Positions 24,776-33,800 of a DNA stretch of 64,000 nucleotides are shown piece after piece; position 1 is the first letter of the stretch, and every line of letters begins with the position of its first letter. The notes beneath the pieces are model-generated. The model saw only the letters and a program-made list of their open reading frames with translations. It was not told the DNA's origin and did not search any database. The stretch is from JAJDXW01 sp965243335 (GTDB taxonomy: Bacteria; Pseudomonadota; Gammaproteobacteria; HK1): contig OZ251545.1 of NCBI GenBank assembly GCA_965243335.1, positions 992,001 through 1,056,000 of the forward strand. Reading direction: 5' to 3'. The position numbers and the translations under genes are program-made.

Positions 24776-27700
24776 TCAGCCGCCGCCCGCGATCTCCTCG
24801 AGTACGAGGTGGGCGGAGTTCGAGCGGGGCCGCCACAGCCCGCGCTCGACCGCTTCCGCGAGGCGCTCCGCGATCTCCCGGAGCGCGGCCGGATTGTTCG
24901 CGTCGAAGAAGGCGCGGACCTCGCGATCCTCCACATACGCCTCCAGCACCGCGTCGAAGTGGTGGTCGCCGACCGCGCGGGCGGTCGCCGCGAACGCGAA
25001 CAGATAGTCCACCGTCGCGGCCATCTCGAACGCGCCCTTGTAGCCGTGCCGCATGACCCCCCGGATCCACTTCGGGTTGACCACCCGGGCGCGCACCACG
25101 CGGGCGATCTCCTCCTCCAGCCGGCGCACCCGCGGGCTCTCGGGGCGCGAGTGGTCGTTGTGCCAGACCGCCGGACGCGCCCCGGACAGGTGATGCACCG
25201 CCGCCGCCATGCCCCCCTCGAACTGGTAGTAGTCGTCGGAGTCGAGGAGGTCGTGCTCGCGGTTGTCCTGGTTGTGGACCACCGCTTCCACCCCGCGAAG
25301 GCGCGTCTCGAACATCGCGTGCTCCGCCGACCCTTCGGCTTCGCCGCCGTAGGCGTAGCCGCCCCACACGATCCAGGCGCGGGCGAGGTCGGCCTCGTCG
25401 CGCCACCCCCGCTCGTCGATGAGGGCTTGGAGCCCCGCCCCGTAGGCGCCGGGCCGCGCGCCGAAGACCCGGTAGCCGGCCCGCCGCTCCGCCTCTGCCC
25501 GTGCCGCGCCGCCGGCCGCGAGGCGCGCCGTGTCGGCGGCGTAGGCGGCGGCGAGCGGGTTGCCGCGCGCGGGCTCGTCGAGGCGCGCGACGGCCCGCGC
25601 GGCGGCGTCGAACAGCGCGACCTGGGCCGGGAACGCATCGCGGAAGAACCCCGACACCCGCAGGGTCACGTCGACCCGCGGGCGGTCGAGGAGGTCGAGG
25701 GGCAGCACCTCGAACCCGGTGACCCGCCCGGAGCCGGGCTCCCACGTCGGGCGCACCCCCATCAGGGCCAGGGCCTGGGCGAGGTCGTCGCCCCCGGTTC
25801 GCATGTTCGACGTGCCCCACGCGGAGAGCGCCATCCGCCGCGGCCACTCCCCGTGCTCCTGCCGGTGGCGCTCGACGAGGAGCGCCGCCGACTTCCAGCC
25901 GAGCCGCCAGGCGGCCGGGGTCGGTACGGTGCGGGTGTCGACGGAGTAGAAGTTGCGCCCGGTCGGGAGCACGTCGGGGCGGCCCCGGGTCGGGGCGCCG
26001 GAGGGGCCGGGCTCGACGAACCGGCCCTCGAGGGCGGTGAGCACGCCCCGGGTCTCGGCGGCCGCGCACGCCTCGACCGCGGGCCGGATCCGCTCGTTCG
26101 CCTCCGCCAGCACCGCCCGGGTCCCGCCCCACGACGCGGGGCACGCACGGAACCCGCCGACGAGGGCGCGGGCGAGCGCTTCCAGACGCTCGACGGTGTC
26201 GCCGGCGGTCCGCCACGGCGGCGGGCGGACGGTCGGGGGGGGCGGCCCGGGCGGGGCGGTCGGGCCATTCAGGCCGTTCGAGCCGCTCCGTGCGTTCGGT
26301 CCGCTCGTCCCGTTCGGGCCAGTCCGGCCGTCCGCGCCATCCGGGCCGCTCGGGCCGTCCGAGCTATTCGGGCCGCTTGATCCGTCCGGGCCGTCAGGGT
26401 TGTCCGTGCCGTCCGGAGCATCCAGGGCGTGCGCGAGCGCCGCGGGCCGGGGTCCGGTCCACGCGGCCCCGAGGTCGCAGTCGAGGGGGTCGAACCCGTC
26501 GCCGTCGAGCCCGAGGTCGCGGGCGAGCGCCCGCGTCAGGGACGCGCCCGCGCCCTCGTCCGCGCCGCGCGGCAGGCGGACGAGGGCGACGAGGAGGTCG
26601 AGGAGCTGCTCCCCGCCCGGGCTGCGCCCGAAGACGTGCAGGCCGTCCCGGATCTGCATCTCCTTCAGCTCGCAGAGGTAGGAGTCGAGCTTGGACAGGG
26701 CCTCGCCGGCCTCCTCGCCGGGGGCGATGCCGCAGTCCCGGTCGAGCCCGAGGCGCCCGGCGAGATCGAGGATCTCGTCGCGCAGCACGGCCAGGCGCCG
26801 CGGGTCCACCCCCGCCGCCTCGTAGTACTCGTCGACCAGGCGCTCCAGGTCCGCGAGCGGGCCGTAGCTCTCCGCGCGGGTGAGGGGCGGGGTCAGGTGA
26901 TCGACGATGACCGCCTGCGCGCGCCGCTTGGCCTGCGACCCCTCGCCGGGGTCGTTGACGATGAACGGGTAGACGTGCGGCAGGGGGCCGAGCGCCGCCT
27001 CCGGGTAGCACTCGGCGGAGAGGGCGAGGGCCTTGCCGGGCAGCCATTCGAGGTTCCCGTGCTTCCCCATGTGCACGACCGCGTGCACCCGCGCCCGCCG
27101 CCGCAGCCAGGCGTAGAACGCGAGGTAGCCGTGGGGGGGAACGAGGGCGGGGTCGTGGTAGGTGGCGGCGGGGTCGATGTGGTAGCCCCGCGCCGGCTGG
27201 AGCCCGACGACGACGTTGCCGAAGCGAAGCGCCGGAACCGCGAACGCCCCTTCCGTCCTCGCTCGATTCGCTGCCGCCGCGTCACCCGCTGCTCCTGCTT
27301 CACTCGCTGCTCCCGCCCGAGTCGCCGCCCCTGCTTCCGCCGCCGCCTCCGCTTCGATCGCGCCCGCTTCAGTCGTGCCCGCTTGATCCGCCCTCGCCGT
27401 CTCCCGGGCCGCCCCCGCATCGGCCCCCGCCGCTTCACTCGCTTCCGCCGTGTCCGTCCCCGCCTCCTCCCCGGCCGCCGGCAGGAAGTACGGATCGTCC
27501 TCGGGGTTCCCCCATCGCGCGCGGACGGCCTCGCGCACCGCCCCCGGCAGGCCGGCGAAGAACGCGAGGTAGTCGCCGAGGGGAAGCCGCTCCCGGACCT
27601 CGCGCCCGGACGCGCCCGCGTTCGTCGGGCCGGCGGCGATCGCCTCGATGAGGGCGTTGCCGCTCGCGGGGACGCCGTCCACCGCGTACCCGGCGGCGGC

Positions 27701-28987
27701 CAGCGCCCGCAGCAGCTCCACGGTCCCCGCCGGGGTGTCGAGCCCGACCCCGTTGCCGATCCGCCCGTCCCGGTTCGGGTAGTTCGCGAGCACGACGGCG
27801 ATGCGCCGACGCGCGGGCGGGGCGGCGGCGAGGTCGATCCACGCCCGCGCGAGGTCGGCGGTGAACGCGACCCGGTCGGCCCGCGGGGCGTAGGCCACGA
27901 TCGGGCACTCGGTCAGCGCGTCGAAGCGCGCCTCCGCCTTGAACGACACCGCGCGCGCGAGGACCCGGCCGTCCACCTCGGGCAGGGCCACGTTCATCGC
28001 AATGTCGCGCGCCGAAAGCCCCTGCGCGCCGCGCGCCCAATCCTCTTCGCGCCCCCCCGCGAGGACGACCTGGAGCACCGGGCCGCCGCACGCATCGAAC
28101 GGCGTCCGGCGCCGCTCCGGCGCGCCCGGCGTCGCGACCGCGAACCCCGTCGCGTTCAGCACGAGGCGCACCCGCGCGTGCCCGAGCATGGTCTCGACGA
28201 GGTCCGCGGAGACCGGGTCCTTGAGGCTCGACACGTAGAGCGGGAGCGCGTTCACGCCGCGCGCGCGAAGGGCGCGCACGAGGGCATCGACGGGGGCGAG
28301 GTTGGCCGCCTGGACGTGGGCGCGGTAGAAGACGACGGCGGCGGCGGGAGCGCCCTCGACCCAGCGCGAGACGACCTCGTCGAGGCCGCACGCCCCGGCC
28401 TCCGGGTGGTAGAGCCCGGCGCGGGGGAGCGGCGCGGGCTCCCGCCACTCGCTCGGACGCCCGATGAGGTCGGCCGCGAAGGCGAGCAGGTTGCGGGCGT
28501 TCGCCGGCCCGCCGTGCACGCAGTACTGCCACAGGCGATGCGTGCTCTCGGCCGACACCGAGCCGAGGGAGGCAAGCTCAGGGTCCGGCTGGTCGTCTCC
28601 GGGGAGGAGGGCGAGCGGGATTGCCCTGGCCCGGCAGGTCTCGACGAGCTGCTCCACCCCGTAGGGCCAGTAGCCGGCCCCCCCCAGCACCCGCGCGACG
28701 ACGAGCCTGGCCTTCGCGACCACCGACTCGACGTAGAGGTCCACCGACATCGGGTGGCCAAGCTGCATGAGGTTCGCGAGCCGGAGGGAGGGGAAGCCCC
28801 CCTCGCCGCCGCCACCGCCACCGGCTCCGCCCCCGACTCCTGGCCCGAACCCGGCCCGTGCGCCCGCGAGGCTCGCGAGCTCGGTGTCGGCGGCGGAGAG
28901 GAATACGACGTCGCCCGGGGTCTGGCCGAGGTCGACCGCCTCGGTCTCGTCGACCGCCGCTCCCGCCTTCGCGCGCAGCAGGTGCAC
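24776..28987 (-). CDS. cobN: Cobaltochelatase subunit CobN
   Basis: This large subunit (1403 residues) of the ATP-dependent cobaltochelatase inserts cobalt into hydrogenobyrinate a,c-diamide on the aerobic B12 route. Recognisable stretches are QLGHPMSVDLYVESVV, QYCVHGGPANARN, VVLANYPNRDGRIGNGVGLDTP, VVHMGKHGNLEWLPGKALAL, WGTSNMRTGGDDLAQAL and MRHGYKGAFEMAATVDYLF, all typical of CobN/BchH. Two low-complexity insertions are unusual: Ala/Gly/Glu-rich around residues 510-580, and collagen-like G-P-x repeats around 850-920. The GTG start was chosen for its GGGGGAGGAGGCG site, 71 bases after the cobW stop codon. CobS and CobT are not in the window. Confidence 0.92.
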   Translation of the reverse strand: MHLLRAKAGAAVDETEAVDLGQTPGDVVFLSAADTELASLAGARAGFGPGVGGGAGGGGGGEGGFPSLRLANLMQLGHPMSVDLYVESVVAKARLVVARVLGGAGYWPYGVEQLVETCRARAIPLALLPGDDQPDPELASLGSVSAESTHRLWQYCVHGGPANARNLLAFAADLIGRPSEWREPAPLPRAGLYHPEAGACGLDEVVSRWVEGAPAAAVVFYRAHVQAANLAPVDALVRALRARGVNALPLYVSSLKDPVSADLVETMLGHARVRLVLNATGFAVATPGAPERRRTPFDACGGPVLQVVLAGGREEDWARGAQGLSARDIAMNVALPEVDGRVLARAVSFKAEARFDALTECPIVAYAPRADRVAFTADLARAWIDLAAAPPARRRIAVVLANYPNRDGRIGNGVGLDTPAGTVELLRALAAAGYAVDGVPASGNALIEAIAAGPTNAGASGREVRERLPLGDYLAFFAGLPGAVREAVRARWGNPEDDPYFLPAAGEEAGTDTAEASEAAGADAGAARETARADQAGTTEAGAIEAEAAAEAGAATRAGAASEAGAAGDAAAANRARTEGAFAVPALRFGNVVVGLQPARGYHIDPAATYHDPALVPPHGYLAFYAWLRRRARVHAVVHMGKHGNLEWLPGKALALSAECYPEAALGPLPHVYPFIVNDPGEGSQAKRRAQAVIVDHLTPPLTRAESYGPLADLERLVDEYYEAAGVDPRRLAVLRDEILDLAGRLGLDRDCGIAPGEEAGEALSKLDSYLCELKEMQIRDGLHVFGRSPGGEQLLDLLVALVRLPRGADEGAGASLTRALARDLGLDGDGFDPLDCDLGAAWTGPRPAALAHALDAPDGTDNPDGPDGSSGPNSSDGPSGPDGADGRTGPNGTSGPNARSGSNGLNGPTAPPGPPPPTVRPPPWRTAGDTVERLEALARALVGGFRACPASWGGTRAVLAEANERIRPAVEACAAAETRGVLTALEGRFVEPGPSGAPTRGRPDVLPTGRNFYSVDTRTVPTPAAWRLGWKSAALLVERHRQEHGEWPRRMALSAWGTSNMRTGGDDLAQALALMGVRPTWEPGSGRVTGFEVLPLDLLDRPRVDVTLRVSGFFRDAFPAQVALFDAAARAVARLDEPARGNPLAAAYAADTARLAAGGAARAEAERRAGYRVFGARPGAYGAGLQALIDERGWRDEADLARAWIVWGGYAYGGEAEGSAEHAMFETRLRGVEAVVHNQDNREHDLLDSDDYYQFEGGMAAAVHHLSGARPAVWHNDHSRPESPRVRRLEEEIARVVRARVVNPKWIRGVMRHGYKGAFEMAATVDYLFAFAATARAVGDHHFDAVLEAYVEDREVRAFFDANNPAALREIAERLAEAVERGLWRPRSNSAHLVLEEIAGGG

Positions 28988-29058
28988 CGGTCGCCTCCTC
29001 CCCCCGCCCGGCGGCTCGGCCCCCCGGGCCGGCGCTCGGCCGGCGCCCGGTCGGCGGC

Positions 29059-30096
29059 TCAGCCCGCCCGGAGCATCTCCCGGATGCGCGGCTCGTCGAG
29101 CCCTGTCTCCCCGATCACCACCAGCCGGGAGCGGCGCTCCTCGCCGGAGCGCCATTCCCGGTCGTAGTAGTGCCGGACCCTCTCGCCGACCCCCTGCACG
29201 AGCAGGCGCATGTCCTTGCCCGCCACCGCCGCGAACCCCTTGACGCGGAGGATCCCGTGGGCGGCGACGGCGCGGGCGACCCGGCCCGCGAGCGCGTCCG
29301 GGCTATCGACCTCGCCCAGCTCGACGCTGAACGTCGTGAAGTCGTCATGGTCGTGCTCCCCCTCCTCCTGGTCGAGGTGGGAGGGGCGGGAGTCGAGGTC
29401 GTCCTCCGCCGCCGCCCCGAGCCCGAGGAGCACGGCCGGGTCCACCGCGCCCTCGCGCGCGACGACCCGCTTGACGGCCGGGCGCAGCATCGACCCGATC
29501 TCGGCCCCGATCCGGCCCATCTCCGCCTCGTCCACGAGGTCGGCCTTGTTGAGCACGACGAGGTCCGCGCAGGCGAGCTGCTCCTCGAGCAGCTCCTCGA
29601 GCGGGCTCTCGTGGTCGAGGGCGTCGTCGGCCTCGCGCTGGGCCTGGACGGCGGCGGGGTCCGTCGCAAAGAGCCCGGCCGCGTAAGCCGGGGCGTCGAC
29701 GACCGCGACCACCCCGTCCACGGTCACCCGCGTGCGTATGCTCGGCCAGCCGAACGCCTTGACGAGGGGCTTGGGAAGGGCGAGGCCCGAGGTCTCGATG
29801 ACGATGTGGTCGGGCGGGGTACGGCCGCGGTCGAGCAGGGTCTCGATGGCGGGCAGGAAGTCGTCCGCGACGGTGCAGCAGATGCAGCCGTTGGCGAGCT
29901 CCAGCACGTCGTCCTCCGCGCAGCCCTCGATGCCGCAGCCCTTGACGATCTCCGCGTCGACCCCGAGGTCCCCGAACTCGTTGATGACGAGCGCGAGGCG
30001 CCGCCCGTTCGCGTGGGCGAGGAGGTGGCGGATGAGGCTCGTCTTGCCCGCGCCGAGGAAGCCGGTGATCACGGTGGCGGGGGTGCGGGTCGTCAT
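29059..30096 (-). CDS. cobW: CobW-family GTPase (cobalamin biosynthesis metallochaperone)
   Basis: In this 345-residue G3E GTPase Walker A is GFLGAGKTS (residues 12-20), the metal-binding CxCC motif is in NGCICCT (about 69-75), Walker B lies at HIVIETSGLA, and the base-recognition motif is VVLNKADLV. A His/Asp-rich stretch EGEHDHDDF near residue 240 is a likely extra metal-binding loop. CobW is thought to deliver cobalt for corrin synthesis. It sits between cobU and cobN on the same strand, which fixes the assignment over zinc-related paralogues such as YeiR or ZigA. Confidence 0.9.
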   Translation of the reverse strand: MTTRTPATVITGFLGAGKTSLIRHLLAHANGRRLALVINEFGDLGVDAEIVKGCGIEGCAEDDVLELANGCICCTVADDFLPAIETLLDRGRTPPDHIVIETSGLALPKPLVKAFGWPSIRTRVTVDGVVAVVDAPAYAAGLFATDPAAVQAQREADDALDHESPLEELLEEQLACADLVVLNKADLVDEAEMGRIGAEIGSMLRPAVKRVVAREGAVDPAVLLGLGAAAEDDLDSRPSHLDQEEGEHDHDDFTTFSVELGEVDSPDALAGRVARAVAAHGILRVKGFAAVAGKDMRLLVQGVGERVRHYYDREWRSGEERRSRLVVIGETGLDEPRIREMLRAG

Positions 30097-30273
30097 CGGC
30101 GATGGCTCATGGTCGGCTTCCGCTCGGGTCGGGGTTGGGTCGGGCCGCGCCGGTTTCGGCTCGGCTCAGGCTTCGGCTCGGTTCGGCCCCCGCTAGGCCG
30201 GACGGCAGATTGACCGCCGGATAGCCGTATTTTCGGCCCCCGCGCGCGCCCCGCGAGGCCGCCCAGCCCCGCC

Positions 30274-30819
30274 TCAGCCCGGCTTGAGGACGAGGGGGAG
30301 CCCCGCGGCCACGAGGACCACCCGGTCCGCCCGCTCCGCGAGCGCCTGGTTGAGCCTCCCGGCATGGTCCCGGAAGGCGCGGGCCATCGGGTTGTCCGGG
30401 ACGACGCCGAGCCCGACCTCGTTGGCGACGAGGACGACGGGCGGCGCCTCCGGCGCGGCCAAGGATTCTAAGAGACGCCCGGCCTCGCGGTCGACGTCCC
30501 TTTCCGCGTGCATGAGGTTGCCGAGCCACACCGTCAGGCAATCGACCAGCACCCCGGGCCGGTCTCGCTCCCGCGCCCCCACGCGAGCCTGTGCGCGGAG
30601 CGCCCCGGCGAGGTCGAGCGGCGCCTCCACGGTGGTCCACCCGTCCCCGCGCCGGGCGCGGTGCCGGGCGATGCGGTCCCGCATCTCGTCGTCGATCGCC
30701 TCCGCGGTGGCGACGTAGACCGCGCCCGGCCCGGCGAACAGCGACTCCGCGTACGCGCTCTTGCCCGAGCGCGCGCCGCCGAGCACGAGGGTGAGGGGAG
30801 GCAGGGGGGCAGGGGACAT
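30274..30819 (-). CDS. cobU: Adenosylcobinamide kinase/guanylyltransferase
   Basis: This 181-residue bifunctional enzyme (CobU in Salmonella, CobP in Pseudomonas) phosphorylates adenosylcobinamide and transfers GMP to it. P-loop LVLGGARSGKSAYAE lies at residues 11-25, VLVDCLTVWLGNLM near 100, and the typical end VVLVANEVGLGVVPDNPMAR followed by GRLNQALAERADRVVLV. Its ATG lies only 20 bases after the hsdR stop codon. The 177 bases between cobU and cobW hold a GC-rich spacer in which I see no cobalamin riboswitch. The gene heads the cobU-cobW-cobN group. Confidence 0.9.
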   Translation of the reverse strand: MSPAPLPPLTLVLGGARSGKSAYAESLFAGPGAVYVATAEAIDDEMRDRIARHRARRGDGWTTVEAPLDLAGALRAQARVGARERDRPGVLVDCLTVWLGNLMHAERDVDREAGRLLESLAAPEAPPVVLVANEVGLGVVPDNPMARAFRDHAGRLNQALAERADRVVLVAAGLPLVLKPG

Positions 30820-30839
30820 CCGGAGACAGGAGGAAACCG

Positions 30840-33800
30840 TCAGGCGCCGCCAGCCGCGACCACTTCCACCAGCTCCGCCACGACCGCAGCTTCGTGCTCG
30901 TCCGCGCCGGTGAGGACGATGGGATCGAAGTCGGGATTGAGCGGCTTCAGGGTAATCTTCGTGTGCGTCCAGGCGGGGCCGTCCGCGTCCCCGGCCTTTT
31001 CGCTCTCGTAGCGCTTGACGGTATAGCGCGCGCCCGTCTCCGGGTCGGTCGTGTCGCGGAGCCGGACGAGCACCGTCTTCCCCTGGCGGGTTCCCTCCAC
31101 GGGGGCGCGGAACAACGCATGGGCGCCGTCGGGAACGGCGGGCTCCATCGAGCGGCCGACGATGCGGGCGACGAACATCCCCCGCCGCAAGCGCCGCCCC
31201 GTACCGAGGTCCACCCACTGCCAGTCCTCCTCCGCCTCGACGGTCTGCGGCTCGCCGAAAGCGCCGGCCGCGACCGCCAGCGGCACGAGGGGGACGCAGG
31301 TGACGTAGCGCTCCTCGGACCTCCCTTCCACGATCCGGAGGCCGCCGGCCCCCCAAGCCTCCACTTCCTGGGAACGCGGGCGTCCCGCCCGCAGCTCCGG
31401 TCGAGGCGCGGCGGGCAGGCGAAGCCCGTCGGCGGGCTCGGGCGCGATACCGGCCGGCTCCGATGGCCCGCCCGCCCGCAGCTCCGGCCGCAGCCGCCGG
31501 TACGCCTCGGACGCCATCCACGCGCTCACCTCCTCCCGGAACGGCTCGTCGTTCATGTAGCGGATGAAGATCTCCTCGTTCTGATCCATGCGCTCGGTGA
31601 ACAGGCGCTCGATCAGCTTCCCGAACACGAGCTCGAACCGGCTCTCGGGATTGACTGCGGCGGTCTCGCGGAGCGCGTCGTCGGAGACGGCCGCCTCGAC
31701 GATCTGGTCGAAGAAGAGCTGATCGGCCTCGTTGAAGTCCGTCCCGAAGCGCTCGTTGACGACGTGGATGAGCTGGGACAGCGGGGCCGCCTCCTCGCGC
31801 GCCGCCCCGCCCCCCACCTCGGTCGGCCCGTCGAGGGCGCGCGCCGCGTCCCCCTCCCCGAGCCGGATCGAGCCTTCGCTGATCTTCTGCAGGCGGTAGT
31901 ACTCCAGGCGCACTTCGTCGTCGAACCGGTACGCGGGGCCGGAGCGCCGGCGCGGGAGCTTCGCCGCGAGATGGCGAAGGTAGGCGTGGAGGCGTTCGAG
32001 GTCCGAGTCCTGGTACGGGATCACCTGGCTCAGGAAGCCGTAGAGGTTGCGGAACGCCTGCGCCTTGCCGCGCCAGAGCTCGGCGTCGTCCTCGCGTTCC
32101 TTCAGCAGGCGGGCGAAGCGGGCCGCCGCCCGGTCCAGCACCGCGTTCATCGCCTGGTGGTCCAGCGGGCTCTGGCGCCGCCGGGGCTTGAAGAATATCT
32201 CGCAGAACCGCGCGACCTCCTCGCCCAGGTAGATGCCGGAAGCGTCCAGTTCCTCCCTGATCGCATACATGCGGGCTGGATCGACCTCCTCGCCCATCTC
32301 CGCCCCTTCGTAGTACGTCCTGAACGCGGCGCGGATCTCGTCGGGGTCGTTCACGAAGTCGAGGACGAACGTGTCCTCCTTGAAGGGGTGGGTGCGGTTC
32401 AGCCGGGAGAGGGTCTGGACGGCCTGGATCCCGGCCAGGCGCTTGTCCACGTACATCGTGTGCAGGAGGGGCTGGTCGAACCCGGTCTGGTACTTCTCGG
32501 CGACCAGCAGCACCTGGTACTCCCCGGTCGCGAAGCGCTCCGGCAGCTCCTTCTCCCGGACCCCGGCGTTCATCTGCTCCTCGGTGTACGTGACGCCGGG
32601 GGCCGTGTCGTCCTCGACGACCCCCGAGAACGCCACCAGCGACCGGATCGGGTAGCCCCGGCCCCGGATGTAGCGGTCGAAGCGCTGCTTGTAGCGGACC
32701 GCCTCCAGCCGCGAGCCGGTGACCACCATCGCCTTGGCGCGCCCGCCGATCCGGTGGCGGGTCGCGGCGTTGAAGTGCTCGACCATCACCTCCGTCTTCT
32801 GGGCCATGTTGTGCGGATGGAGCCGCACGAAGCGGGCGAGGGCGCGGGCCGCCTTCTTCCGCTCCACGTTCGGGTCGTCCGCGCACGCCTTGAGCAGCCG
32901 GTAGTAGGTGGAGTACGACGTGTAGTGCGCGAGGACGTCGAGGATGAACCCCTCCTCGATCGCCTGGCGCATGGTGTAGCGGTGGAACGGCTCGCCGCCC
33001 CGCCCGAAGACCTTCAGGGTCTTGTGCTTCGGGGTTGCGGTGAAGGCGAAGAAGCTCAGGTTCGGCTGCCGGCCGCGTCTGGCGATGGCGAGGAAGAGTG
33101 CTTCCAGGTCTTCTCCATCCTCTCCGCCGCCGTCCTCTCCTCCATCCGCTACGCCTTCGAGGCCCGGGTTGCCTTCCGACCCTTCCGGCCCCGCGCCGCC
33201 ATCGAGGCCGCTCTCTTCGGCCGCCTGCCACTTCGCCCGCGCGCGCAGCGCTTCGCCGCCGAGCACCTCCTTCAGGGCGGCCGCCGTCTCGCCGCCCTGG
33301 GAGCTGTGTGCTTCGTCGATGATCACCGCATGGCGGCGGGCCGGCAGCGCGCCGGGGCCAATCCCGGCGTCGCGCCCGGCTCCTGCCCCAACGACCCTCC
33401 CGGCGCTGATCCCGGCTCCGCGCCCGAACCCGGCCTCGGCACCGCTCCCCTTGCCGCCGACCTTGGCTCCGATCCCGGCCCCGGCACCGCCCCCGGCACT
33501 GGCTCCGGCCCCGGCACTGATCCCGCTCCCGGCACCGACCTCGGCACTGGTCACGCTCCCGGCTCCGGCACTGGCCCCGGCGCTGACCTCGGCGCCGGCC
33601 CCAGCCGCCTCCCCCGCCGCCTCCCGCTCCTCGGCCATCCTGAGAAGATGGCGGGAGACGAAGGGGAACTTCTGGAGCGTAGTGATGACGATCGGAACCG
33701 CGTCCTCCAGCGCCTCGGCGAGCTGGCGGGAGCCTTCGTCGATCTTCCGCACCACCCCGCGCTTGTGCTCGAACTGGTAGATGGTGTCCTGGAGCTGGCT

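Noticed and set aside
24522..26216. 564-codon minus-strand frame ending near the AT-rich island
   Set aside because: It is antisense-frame noise within cobN; only the last 20 residues look protein-like and have no start of their own.
30097..30273. Cobalamin riboswitch between cobU and cobW or upstream of the cob genes
   Set aside because: I could not find a B12-box-like conserved core or a matching fold; the spacer is GC-rich repeats, and only 20 bases lie upstream of cobU.
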